Below the pieces are notes generated by a model. It was given only the letters and a program-made list of their open reading frames with translations, was not told the DNA's origin and made no database searches. Positions 9,601 to 25,200 of a stretch of DNA of 64,000 bases are shown here, piece after piece. How positions within the stretch are numbered: the first letter of the stretch is position 1; every line of letters starts with the position of its first letter. The position numbers were made by a program, and so were the translations under genes. This DNA comes from Strigops habroptila (lineage: Eukaryota > Chordata > Aves > Psittaciformes > Psittacidae): contig NW_022651110.1 of NCBI RefSeq assembly GCF_004027225.2, forward strand, positions 700,517-764,516, written 5' to 3'.

Positions 9601-12600
9601 GGAGTCTTTGGGGGCTTGAGAGTGTCTTTGGGGGGGTTTAGGCCCATTTTGGGAGGTGTTTGGGGGGTTTTAGGCATGTTTTGGGGAGTCTTTGGGGGAT
9701 TGAGAGTATCTTTGGGGGGGTTCAGGCATGTTTTCGGGGGTCTTTGGGGTCTTGAAAGTGTCTTTGGGGGGGTTTGAGCACATTTTGGGGGGTCTTTGGG
9801 GGGTTTTAGGCATCTTTTGGGGAGTCTTTGGGGGCTTGAAAGTGTCTTTGGGGGGGTTTAGGCATGTTTTTGGGGGTCTTTGGGGGCTTGAAAGTGTCTT
9901 TGGGGGGGCTTAGGCATGTTTTGGGGGGGTTTAGGCATGTTTTGGGGGGTCTTTGGGGGCTTGAGAGTGTCTTTGGGGGGGTTTAGGCATGTTTCGGGGG
10001 GTCTTTGGGGGCTTGAGAGTGTCTTTGGGGGGGTTTAAGCACATTTTGGGGGGTCTTTGGTGGGTTTTAGGCATGTTTTGGGGAGTCTTTGGGGGATTGA
10101 GAGTGTCTTTGGGGGGGTTTAGGCATGTTTTGGGGGGTCTTTGGGGCCTTGAGAGTATCTTTGGGGGGGTTTAGGCATGTTTTGGGGGGTCTTTGGGGTC
10201 TTGAGAGTGTCTTTGGGGGGGTTTAAGCACATTTTGGGGGGTCTTTGGGGGGTTTTAGGCATGTTTTGGGGAGTCTTTGGGGGATTGAGAGTATCTTTGG
10301 GGGGGTTTAGGCATGTTTTGGGGAGTCTTTGGAGGATTGAGAGTATCTTTGGGGGGGTTTAGGCATGTTTTGGGGGATCTGTGGGGTCTTGAGAGTCTCT
10401 TTGGGGGGGTTTAGGCCCATTTTGAGGGGTCTTTGGGGTTCTGGGGTGCCCTGAGAGTATATTAGGGGTCTTGAGAGTGGTTTTAAGGGGTGTTTTGAGG
10501 GGGTTTGGGGGAGATTTTGGGGTTTTGGGGGGTCTTTGGGGGCTTGAGAGTGTCTTTATGGGGGTTTAGGCATGTTTTGGGGGATCTTTGGGGGGGGTTA
10601 GGTATGTTTTGGGGGGTCTTTGTGGTCCTGAGAGTGTCTTTAGGGGGGCTTAGGCACATTTTGGGGGTTTTTTGGGGGCTTGAGAGTGTCTTTAAGGGGT
10701 TTAAACATATTTTGGGGGGGTCTTTGGGGTCTTGAGTCTCTCTTTGGGGGGTTTAAGCATGTTTTGGGGGGTCTTTAGGGGGGTTTAGGCACATTTTGGG
10801 GGATCCTTGGGTGCCCTGAGAGTATATTTGGGGTCTTGAGAGTGATTTTAGGTGGGTTTTGAGGGGACTTGGGGGAGATTTTTGGGGTCTTTGGGGCATT
10901 GAGAGTGTCTTTGGGGGATTTAGGGGGGCTTTAGACACATTTTGGGGGGTCTCTTGCATCTTGAGAGTGTCTTTGGGGGGGTTTAGGCACATTTTGGGAG
11001 TCTTTGGGGGGGTTAGGAAGGGTTTAGGCATATTTTGAGGGGTCTTTGGGGGGGTTTAGGCGCATTTTGGGGGTCTTAACCACATTTTGGGTGGTCTTTG
11101 GGGGCTTGAGAGTGTCTGTGGGGGGGGTTAGGGGCATTTTGGGGGGTCTTTGGGGCTCGGGGGGGTATGAGGGTGTTTTGGGGGGGTCACAGCGTTGCCC
11201 TGACTGCTCTTTCCCCCAGGACTGGGATAAACCCGAGCACATCCCGGACCCTGACGCCAAGAAGCCGGAGGATTGGGATGAGGAGATGGACGGGGAGTGG
11301 GAGCCCCCCGTCATCCAGAACCCCGAGTACAAGGTGGGGGCTCGGGGGGGGTCTTTGGGGGTCTTGAGAGTACCCTTAGGGGGTTCTGGGGGGGGGTCTT
11401 GGGAGGGTTTTGGGGTGCTCTGGGGTGTTTTGGGTGCATTTTGGGGTGTTTTGGAGGATTTTGGGGTGCATTTTGGGGTGTGTTGGAGGATTTTGGGGTG
11501 CTCTGGGTGCATTTTGAGGTGTTTTGGGTGCATTTTGGGGTGTTCTGGAGGATTTTGGGGTGCTCTGACCCCCCCAGGGCGAGTGGCGGCCGCGGCAGAT
11601 CGACAACCCCGACTACAAGGGGAAGTGGGTGCACCCCGAGATCGACAACCCCGAGTACAGCCCCGACCCCCTGCTCTACGCCTACGACAGCTTCGGCGTC
11701 ATCGGCCTCGACCTCTGGCAGGTGGGACCCCCCCAAACCCCACAGGGACCCCCCCAAACCCCACAGGACCCCCCCAAACCCCACTTTTTCCCCCTTCTCG
11801 TAGGTGAAATCTGGGACCATCTTTGACAACTTCCTCATCACCGACGATGAGAAACTGGCTGAGGAGATTGGGAATGAGACCTGGGGGGCCACCAAGGTAT
11901 GGGGGGGCCCTTATATCCCCCCCCCAGCACCCCCTTATATCATATCCCCCTTAGGCCTCCTTTCTAATGCCCCTTAACACCACCCTATATTCCCCCCCCG
12001 CAATGTCTCTTCATATGTGTCCCCCCCATGTCCCTTATATGATCCCCCAGCCCCTCCAACAGCCCCTCATTTCCCCCCTTATTTCCTTCTTTCACTACCT
12101 TTATTCCCCCCCCATGCCCTTTATATTCTCCCCCTTATATATCCCCCCCCGTGGCCCCCTTATTGCCCCCTTATTTATTGCTGCCCCCATGCCCTTTATA
12201 TTCCCCCCCTTTATATATTCCCTCCCCTTATACATTACCCCCCCCATGGCCCCTTTATTCCCCCCCTTATACATTGCCACCTCCATTCTCCTTTATTCCT
12301 TTCCCCCCACCTCCTCCTTGTATCCCCCCAAATGCTCCTTTATATCCTCTCTCCCCCCTTCCCGACCCCACCTTATCTATCCCCGCCCCGTACCCCCCCT
12401 AACCCTCCCTTATACACGCTATAACCTTATTACCCCCCCCCCGCCCCCCAGGACGCGGAGCGCCGCATGAAGGAGCAGCAGGACGAGGAGCAGCGGCAGC
12501 GCCAGGAGGAGGAGGAGAAGCAGCACAAAGACGACGACGGCGACAACGACGACGAGGAGGAGGAGGACGACGAAGACGACGACGAGCCCGAGGCCGAGGA

Positions 12601-12625
12601 GGCGGCGCCGCGGGACGAGCTCTGA
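6641..12625 (+). CDS. CALR: Calreticulin, complete, nine exons
   Basis: ER-lumen lectin chaperone and calcium buffer. Exons: 6641-6740, 7291-7392, 7478-7681, 7766-7860, 9268-9477, 11220-11333, 11578-11721, 11804-11896, 12452-12625. Total 1236 nt, 411 aa; human has 417. Exons 2-8 have the lengths I recall for human. A signal peptide (MTRSSLPAVLLGALLALAAA) is followed by the lectin domain. The P-domain repeats (KPDDWDERAKIDDPED, KPEDWDEEMDGEWEPP) and the IDNPDYKG/IDNPEY repeats are intact. The last exon encodes a Glu/Asp-rich calcium-binding tail and ends in RDEL, a variant of the KDEL retrieval signal. The donor after exon 5 is GAG|GTCTGG, poor at +3 to +6, but no better site is in phase. The gene lies 245 bases before the RAD23A exon-1 region. 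Confidence 0.98.
7865..9240. repeat. CALR intron 4 minisatellite
   Basis: First half: units with TGCCCCACATTGGGTGATGGGG. Second half (about 8530-9240): roughly 35-bp units CCCTATGGGGCTTTAGGGGGGTCCCT. It fills the 1407-bp intron almost completely. Confidence 0.85.
9490..11165. repeat. CALR intron 5 minisatellite, G-rich
   Basis: About 25 copies of a ~60-bp unit: GGGGGTCTTTGGGGGCTTG, AGAGTGTCTTTGGGGGGGTT, TAGGCATGTTTT. The G runs on the transcribed-sense strand could form G-quadruplexes in DNA and pre-mRNA. The unit follows the weak donor of exon 5. Confidence 0.9.
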
Positions 12626-12803
12626 GCGGCGCCGCGGGCCCGGCCCCGGTCTCTGTGAGACCCTTTGGACTCTTTTCTACGGCCGCCGCCGCCGCCGCGT
12701 CGGGACGAGCACCGGGAATACCGCTGGGAATGGGGTTGGGAATGGGGATGGGATTTGGGGGGGGGGTGCAGGGCGGGGGGAAGGCGCCGCCGTTCCCGTT
12801 TCT

Positions 12804-12809
12804 ATTAAA
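12804..12809 (+). terminator. CALR poly(A) signal
   Basis: ATTAAA about 180 bases after the CALR stop, ahead of the RAD23A promoter. It is the only poly(A)-type hexamer I found before RAD23A. Confidence 0.7.
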
Positions 12810-12984
12810 TTAACGCTCGGTCCCGGCGCCGTTTCCTCCATCTTTGTCACGCCCGCTGTGCGCGCCGCCATTTTGTGCCCGTGGAGCGGGCGCGTCACGT
12901 GATGCTGCCGTCATGTGATTGGGGAGGGTGGGTGTGTGCGGGGGGGGGAGAGACAGAGAGCGAGAGAGAAAAAGGCGGGTGTAG

Positions 12985-13045
12985 CGCCCGTGCGTCGTGA
13001 CGCACTTCCGGGCGGAAGCGGCGGGGCGCCTAAGATGGCGGCGGC
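12985..13045 (+). promoter_or_regulatory. RAD23A promoter: ETS and YY1 motifs
   Basis: CACTTCCGGGCGGAAGCGG holds two opposed ETS cores (TTCCGG and CGGAAG). It is followed by AAGATGGCGGCGG, a YY1 site typical of TATA-less housekeeping start sites, 50-60 bases before the ATG. TGCGTCGTGACGCA precedes them. Confidence 0.65.
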
Positions 13046-13094
13046 GTGAGTTGCATGTTGTGGGGCCGCCGGGACCGGAGCCGCCGCCGCCGCG

Positions 13095-18395
<5,301 letters not shown>

Positions 18396-18772
18396 GGGGG
18401 GACCCCGACCCCAACCCCCCCCTTTACCCCTCCCCCACCCCCCATCCCCCTCTTTAATGGGGGAGGGGTGAGATTTATCCCCCTCCCCCCCAGCCCATTC
18501 CTCCCTATTCCCATCAATGGGAGGAGCAGGGAATGGTGGGATCCCCCCTCCCCCCCACACTCCCCATTCACCCCCAGGGGGAAAAGGAGCGTTGGGGGGG
18601 GGGGGGGGGGCAGGAATTTGGGGGTGGAAAACCAGCGTGGGGGTGGGGAAATCCATCATGGGGGGGCTAAACCCAGGCTTTGGGGGGGGTAAAACCTGGA
18701 TTTGGGGGGAGAAACCCAGGATTTGGGGGGGGGACAAACAGGATTGGGGGGGGAGGGGGGAGAAAAAAAGAG

Positions 18773-18778
18773 ATTAAA
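18773..18778 (+). terminator. RAD23A poly(A) signal
   Basis: ATTAAA about 380 bases downstream of the RAD23A stop, before the convergent GADD45GIP1 stop at 18854. The 3' UTR is a G/C-rich repeat. Confidence 0.65.
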
Positions 18779-18853
18779 TGCAGACTTTTAAACCCATTTT
18801 TTGGGGTACGGGTGTGATGTGGGGGGAGGGGAGAGGATGGGGGGTTTGGGGGG

Positions 18854-20007
18854 TCACGGGGGAGTCTGGGGGGTGTCGGCGCTGACTCCAGCAGGGGGCG
18901 GTCTCGCCGCCGCGGCCGCCTCAGCCGCGGCCAGGGCGCTCTTGACGGCTTCTTGTCGCTCCAGGCGCTGGCGCCGCTTCTCGTCCCGCCGCTGCTGCCG
19001 CTCTAGGTCCTGCAGCAGCAGCTCCTCGGCGCGGGGGGAGCGGCGCCGCTGGGACGGCCCCGGCCCCGGCCCCGGCCCCGCTGCGGCCTCCGCCAGGAGG
19101 CGCTGCCGCCGCTCGGCCTCGGCCCGCGCGCGCTCCCGCTCCCGCGCCCGCTGCTCGCGCCACGCGCGCACCCGCGCCGGCATCGCCGCGAGCGCCGCCG
19201 CCACCTGCGCCTGCCTGCGGGGGGGGACACAGGGAGAGCGGTGCGAGGGCGCCCCCTGCTGCGCGGGGGGACTCAAGACCTCACCGGCCGGGACAGCGGC
19301 GCTGATCCCAGTGAATCCCAATGCTCCCAGTGCTCCCACTGAATTCCAATGTCCTCACTGCTGCTAGTGCATACCAGTGCTCCCCAGTGCATCCCAATGT
19401 TCTTAGTGTATCCCAGTGCATCCCAATGCTCCCAGTGAATCCCAGCGCTCCCAATGCTCCCAGCGCATCCCAGCGCTCCCAGCACATTCCAGTGCTCCCA
19501 GTGAATCTCAATGCTCCCAGCGCATTCCAGTGCTCCCAGTGAATCTCAATGCTCCCAGTGCATCCCAGCGCTCCCAGCACATTCCAGTGCTCCCAGTGAA
19601 TCCCAATGTATCCCGGTGGACTCAGTGCATTCCAGTGCTCCCAGCGCTTCCCAGTGCTCCCATTGCCCCCAATGTATCCCGGTGCTCCCACCGCACCTCT
19701 CCCGCTCCCGCCGCTCCTCCTCCCGCTCCCGCCGTTCCAGCTCCTCAAGCACGTCCCGCAGCGGCGGGTCCCGCTCCCGCTGCTCCTCCTCCAGCGCCCG
19801 CAGCTGCTCGTGGTCGGGCCAGAGCTGCTGGAGCGGCACCGCCGCCGCCTCCCCGAACCGGCCGAAGCGTCGAGCGGCCTCTCGCGGGTCCGCGGGGTCC
19901 CCCGGGGCCGGGCCCGGCCGCAGCCGCAGCGGAGCCGCTCGGTACAACCGGGCCGCGAACGGGGCCCGGGCCCGGCCCAGCGCCGCCCGCACCATGGGCG
20001 CCGCCAT
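18854..20007 (-). CDS. GADD45GIP1: Mitoribosomal protein mL64 (CRIF1), two exons
   Basis: Large-subunit mitoribosome protein near the peptide exit; it also carries the name GADD45-interacting protein 1. Exons: 19697-20007 (103 codons plus 2 nt) and 18854-19214. Total 672 nt, 223 aa, against 222 in human. The Arg/Ala-rich N-terminus (MAAPMVRAALGRARAPFAAR) fits a mitochondrial presequence. WPDHEQLRALEEEQRERDP matches the family WPSPEQLRELEAEEREWYP. The rest is a long charged helix (REREEERRERER, then LAAMPARVRAWREQRARER) ending in EELLLQDLERQQRRDEKRR and a Pro-rich tail. A second ATG lies four codons in. Convergent with RAD23A and divergent from NFIX, as in human. Confidence 0.93.
19310..19690. 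repeat. GADD45GIP1 intron minisatellite
   Basis: Twenty-odd units of about 17-20 bp: GTGCTCCCAGTGAATCCCAA, GCGCATCCCAGCGCTCCCA. It fills the only intron. Related units recur at 41410-41950 and briefly at 33105-33140. Confidence 0.85.
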
Positions 20008-20046
20008 CTTGAACGGAGGAAAAGGCTGAAGGCGCGGGTGGAAGGA

Positions 20047-20273
20047 CGCCCCCTGGCGGAGGGGAGGACTCGAGGGGCGGGAAGGGGGGATTGGGAGACC
20101 CCAGGGGAGTGACGCCCCCTGGCGGAGCGGAGGACACGGGTGGTGACGCCCCCTGGCGGCGGGGAGGAACCGAAGTAAGGGGGGGGAAATGGGGACCCCA
20201 GAGCGGGACGCCCCCTGGCGGCGGGGAGGACTCGGGGGGTGGGGGTGTATCACGGAGGAACGCCCCCTGGCGG
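20047..20273 (-). promoter_or_regulatory. Five-copy array of CTCF-like motifs
   Basis: CGCCCCCTGGCGG occurs at 20047-20059, 20113-20125, 20147-20159, 20209-20221 and 20261-20273. Its reverse complement CCGCCAGGGGGCG matches the CTCF core (CCRCNAGGGGGCGC) at nearly every position. All copies point the same way. They lie just upstream of GADD45GIP1 with variable spacers of 21-53 bases, so the motif is better kept than its surroundings. Confidence 0.65.
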
Positions 20274-20279
20274 CGGGGA

Positions 20280-22246
20280 GGAACGGGCGGGTGCGCGGCC
20301 CCTCCATATGGCGGTGGGGGGGGGCTTTTTGCGGACCTCAAAAGGGGGCTGGAATGGGGCGGGAGGGGGGGGTCTGCAGCCCCTCCCCCACTGTTTGGGG
20401 GGGGGAGATTTGGGGCTCGGCGCCGTTTCCCCTCCCCCCCTTCCCCTGCCCTTCCCCCCACAGCCCCCCCCCACCCTTCACCCGCAGCCAAGCCCCGGGG
20501 CGCGCTGCCAAGGGCTCGGCGCCGTTAACCCCTCCCTGCCCGCTGCCCCCCCCCCCGCCGCTTCCCCCCGCCCCCCCCCAGCGCCCCCCGGGGCACGGGA
20601 GGGGGGGGGACACTCGGGGGGGTGGGGGGGGAGCAGCTACTGACGGGCAAAAGGGGGTGGGGGCCCCCCGCTGCCTCCGTCCGCCCCCCGCCTGGGCCCC
20701 AAGGGGGGGCTCGGGGGGGCCCCTAATGGCTTCCAGGCCTCGAATCTGCCGCTACCCGGAGCCAAAACCCCCTGAAATCGCCCCAAAACCATCCCCGGGG
20801 GAGGGGGACACGCAGGCAGGCGGCCCCCAGCCCCCCCCCCGCCCAGTTTGGGGGGGCCCCAGGGGTCCATCCCTCCCCCTAAATCACCCCCCTAAACCCG
20901 GCCAAGGGGAGGGGCCCATTTTGGGGTTATTTTGCCCTATTTTGGCACCTCCGCAGCTTTCCCTCGCCCCGTTTTGTCCTTCCCCATCCCTTGGACACCC
21001 CCTCCCAGCCCCACACGTGTCCCTGCGGTGTCGATGCGTGTCTTGGCGTGTTCTTGCATGTCGGGGCGTGTGCGCGGGGCTGCCGGGGACACGGGGGGCT
21101 CCGGCAGCGAAGGGGTGACGGTGACAGCGGCGGTGCCAGCGCTGGCACCGGGTGGTGACAGATGGCGGAGGGACGAGGCCGCAGCCGGAATGACAGATGA
21201 GGCTGGCACCGAGGCACCGCCACTGTCACCGTCACTGTCACCGCACTTATGGCACTGCCACCGGCACCGACACCCACCCCGTGGCACTGCCGCGGTCGCT
21301 GTCACGGCCCTGCCGTTGTCACCGGCACCATCGCTGGTTCTGGCATTGTCGCGGTGCTGGCACCGGCGCTGCCATTGTCACGGCGCTGCCACCAGCGCTG
21401 CCGTCACCGCGGCACTGGTGTGGCGCTGGCACGGCCACGGAAACCACTGCTGGCGTTGGCAGGGGCAATAGTAGGTCCCGTGTCCCCCCATTTACCCATG
21501 TCCCCATATCCCCATGTCCCCATGTCCCGATATCCCCATGTCCTGATATCCCCATGTCCCATATCCTCATATCCCCACGTCCCCATAACCCATATCCCTA
21601 TGTCCCATGTCCCATACCCTCATGCCCCCATATTCCCGTATCCCCATGTCCCGATATTCCATGTCCCATATCACCATATCCCCATATCCCATATCCCCAT
21701 ATCCCTATGTCCCATATCCCCATATCCCACGTTGCCACATCCCCACATCCCACATCCCATATCCCCATATCCCATATCCCTATATCCCATATCCCCATAT
21801 CCTCATATCTCATATCCCCATATCCCTATGTCCCTTGTCCCCATATCCCCACATCCGATATCCCCATATCCCATATCCCCACATCCCATATCCCCCTATC
21901 CCATATCCCCCTATCCCTATGTCCCATGTCCCATATTCCCATGTCCCCACATCCCCTGTTCCATGTCCCCCCATTCCCCCCCGCCGGGGAGGGGGCGTGG
22001 CCACACACGAGGGGGCGTGTCCTCGTCAAGAGTGGGCGGAGCCGTTTTGAAGGGGGCGTGGTCTGAAAGGGGGCGTGTCCTGTCGCGGGGGCGTGGCCTG
22101 TCTCGGGGGGGCGTGGCCAGCGCGGCGCTTCCCGCGGCAAAAGTGCGGCGGGCGCCAACTTCGGTCAAACTTTCCCCGCGCGCTGCCGGTACCGGGACCC
22201 CCGGACCCGGGACCCCCCCCCCGGTACCCCCGGACCCCCCCTCGCC
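20280..22246. other. GADD45GIP1-NFIX intergenic region
   Basis: 20280-20940 is very G/C-rich with poly-C and poly-G runs. 21110-21450 has a decayed 12-bp repeat around GGCACTGCCAC and CACTGTCACCG. 21490-21965 is a CCCATATCCCCATGTCC array. 22000-22170 has GC boxes (GGGGGCGTGG). I found no DAND5-like coding exon, which lies at this place in human. Confidence 0.6.
21490..21965. repeat. CCCATAT/CCCCATGTCC array upstream of NFIX
   Basis: Roughly 60 units of 6-10 bp (ATATCCC, ATGTCCC, ATATCCCC). The same family, in opposite orientation, fills NFIX intron 4 and CNN1 intron 1. Confidence 0.9.
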
Positions 22247-22264
22247 ATGCCCCGCCGCGGCTGA
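22247..22264 (+). CDS. Short upstream ORF ahead of NFIX
   Basis: ATG CCC CGC CGC GGC TGA (MPRRG) ends 10 bases before the NFIX start codon in the presumed 5' UTR. It could dampen translation of the MYSPYCLTQ form. That it is transcribed is inferred from position. Confidence 0.4.
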   Translation: MPRRG

Positions 22265-22274
22265 CACCGCCGCC

Positions 22275-25200
22275 ATGTACTCCCCGTACTGCCTGACCCA
22301 GGTACGGTCGCGGCGGGAGGACCGGGGGGGGGGGGGGTCGCTAACGGGGAGCGCCCGGTAACGGCGGCGCCGTTAAGAGGGTAACGGAGCGGGGGGGGGG
22401 GGGGGGGGAGGTCCTGGCTTTGCTGCGTGTGTTCCTCACCCCCCGGCCTAAAATGGGGTGTAATGGAGAGGGGGGGTCGCCTCGTGGGGGTCTCTCTCGT
22501 TACCGGGACCGGGCGGGGCAAGTCCCGGTGCGCGGTTGCTCCGGGGCTGCTTCAACCTCAAACCAGAGCGGCCCCGACCGGAGCCGCGGAGGTCCCGGTT
22601 GTACCTGGGGGAGGACGGGACCCAAATGGGACCCCCCCGCCCCGTGAGCGGCGGTGGGGAGGGGGGAAACGGGGCAGCGCTGACCCACGGTGCCCTCGGG
22701 ACCCCCACCACGGGCGGGGACAGCCGCTGCCCGCGGGCGTTCGGTGCCTCCGGGCTCAGACCCGGCCCCGGGGCCCATTGGAGGGACTATGGGGGGGTCC
22801 GCGCGGGGGGCACCGGGCGCTTCGTCTTCGGGACGGTGTTGGGGTGTCGCGGGGTGGGGGGGTCAATGCTGGGGGAGGGGGTTCACCGCTGCTGGGGGTG
22901 GGGGGGAGCTTTGGGGTGAGGGGGTCACATCTGGGGATGCCCATGGGGTGTGCGTGGGGTCACTTCTGGGGGGTGCTTGTGGCTGGGGGCACATTGTGGG
23001 GGGGCTGTGGCACAGAGGGGACCCTATGGGGGTCCTTGTGGGGGTCTCTTGGCCTCCCCCAATGTCGTTACTTCTCCCACCCCCCCCCATTGCCCTTTTC
23101 TCCCGCTTTTCGGGGCGGTTTTGGCGGCCGGTTGCGTCTGGGCCGGCGGCCAGCGGCGCTTCTCGCAGCTTCGGCGCCCGCCCCGCACACGCGTGTGCAC
23201 GCGCCAGCAACACGCCAGTGCACATGCGTGTGCCCTTGGCCTGCACACGCGCCAAGCGGCACCGCGCCTGCGAGCCCGTGTGTGCGCGCGCACACGTATG
23301 CGCAGCGGCATCCCAGATAAAGCACATGTATGTGTTTGCGTGTGCACACGCGTGTGCGCTCACGTTCACACCACCCCCACCCCCACACCCCTCCCCTTTC
23401 CATCCCAACATTCCCTTTCTGGGTGGTTTTGGGCCGGTGCCACCGTCGCACCCGGGGTCCTGTTGCCGTGTCACGCCATGGACATGGATAACGGCACTGG
23501 TACCGCAATGATCACACGTGTCTATGGCCCATGTAACCCATAGACCCCTCCTCAGCCCAGCATCGGGCTCTGGTTATCGGTGCTATGGGGCCATGGGTCC
23601 CCCCTTGTGTCGCCTCAGGGTCATAGCACTGCCAATGGCGAGGCCGTAACAACATACAGAACACATATGTGACACGTATGTGATAGGCAGCAGGATGGGG
23701 GGATCGGGGGTGTCGCATTCAGACGCTCACCACATGTGTGGAGCCACCCCAGGTGGGCTTTACACGTATGTGGCCATGCACACGTATGTGACAGGGTGTG
23801 GGTGACAGCAAGAGGTCACAGGGGGGGCCGCACGCACACGCCTGTGACGCGCGCCACATGTGCGACACGTGTGCGGCCGCCACGCACACGTGGCAGCGCC
23901 CGGTGCCAGGTGCACAACACACGCGTGTGCGAGGCGCTGCGCACACGTGTGTGCGAGGCACGTGCGGGGGCCCCGTGGCCCACGCGTGGCTGATGCAATC
24001 AGTCCCCCCCCTTCCCCAAAAACACGCCTTGGGGGGGGGGGTTCACATGTTTGCAGCGTGTGTGTGTGTGGCGATGCTTTGCACACACATGACCAGACGT
24101 GTGTCCCACATGTGTGCCCCCCCCCCCCCTTTGGCTGCTGGTGGCATCAATAATGGAGGAGCCTTTGGCCGGGCCGAGGGGGGGGCCCTGAATTATTGAT
24201 GGGCCACAAAAAGCTTTCTTGGCCGCGGCAGCACCGCGGGGCCCCCCCGGCCCGGCCTGGCACGAGGCCACGGTGAGGGTCGGGCCTGCTCTGCATCGGG
24301 AATGGTGGGAATTAGAGGCGGGGGGGGGGGGGGGCTGGTTTTTGGGATGGGGATGGAGCTGGGGTGGGGGGGGGGGGTGGGATGAGGAATCGTTTGGATC
24401 CCGGACGCCTGCGTCCATCGGTGCCAAACTGCATCGGCCCCAGCGCGTTGCGGCACCGCCTGGAGCCAATGCGGCGTGAACCCCCCCCCCCATCAATGCG
24501 GTGCGGAGGGGTGGGGGGCTACACGCCCCCCAAAATGCCTGGGACCCCCCCCCACGTGCCTGGGGCACACCGCCCCCCTCCCTTTGGCTTTATTCCATTG
24601 GGAATAAGGGGGGTCCCACCGCGTTCCCGGACCTGGCATCTCCACGTGGCTGCGGGCAGGGAATGGGCAGGAGGCTCCTTCCACACACATCAGACACCCC
24701 ATAATACCTCAGACCCCCCCCTAAATACCTCAGACATCCCCCCCAAAAAAAAGCCTTGGATCCCTACCCTGGATTCATGGATCCTTTGGATCCAGGGCAG
24801 GGATCCAGCGATCTCCTTTGGATCCAGGGAATGGGCAGGCGGCTCCTTCTGCATGCGTCAAACACCCCATAATACCTCAGACCCCCCTAAATACCTCAAA
24901 CCCCCCCCCCAAACCCCTTGGACCCCCACCCTGGCTGCCTGAGTCCTTTGGATCCTTTGGATCCAGGGCAGGCGGCTCCTTCCAGGGATCCCTTTGGATC
25001 CAAGCAATGGGCAGGCAGCTCCTTCCACTCACCTCAGACCCCCCCATAACAACTCAGATCCTCCCTATAACACCTCAACCCCCCCCCCATAACACCTCAA
25101 ACCCGCCCCCCCACATACCCTGGACCCCCTCCCCGGCTGCTTCCTCCATTGCCAGAACCATCCGGCACATTCTCTCCATCATTCCCCTCCGGACACCCGC

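Noticed and set aside
20280-22246. DAND5 expected between GADD45GIP1 and NFIX
   Set aside because: No cystine-knot coding stretch is visible on either strand. It is either absent in this lineage or moved.
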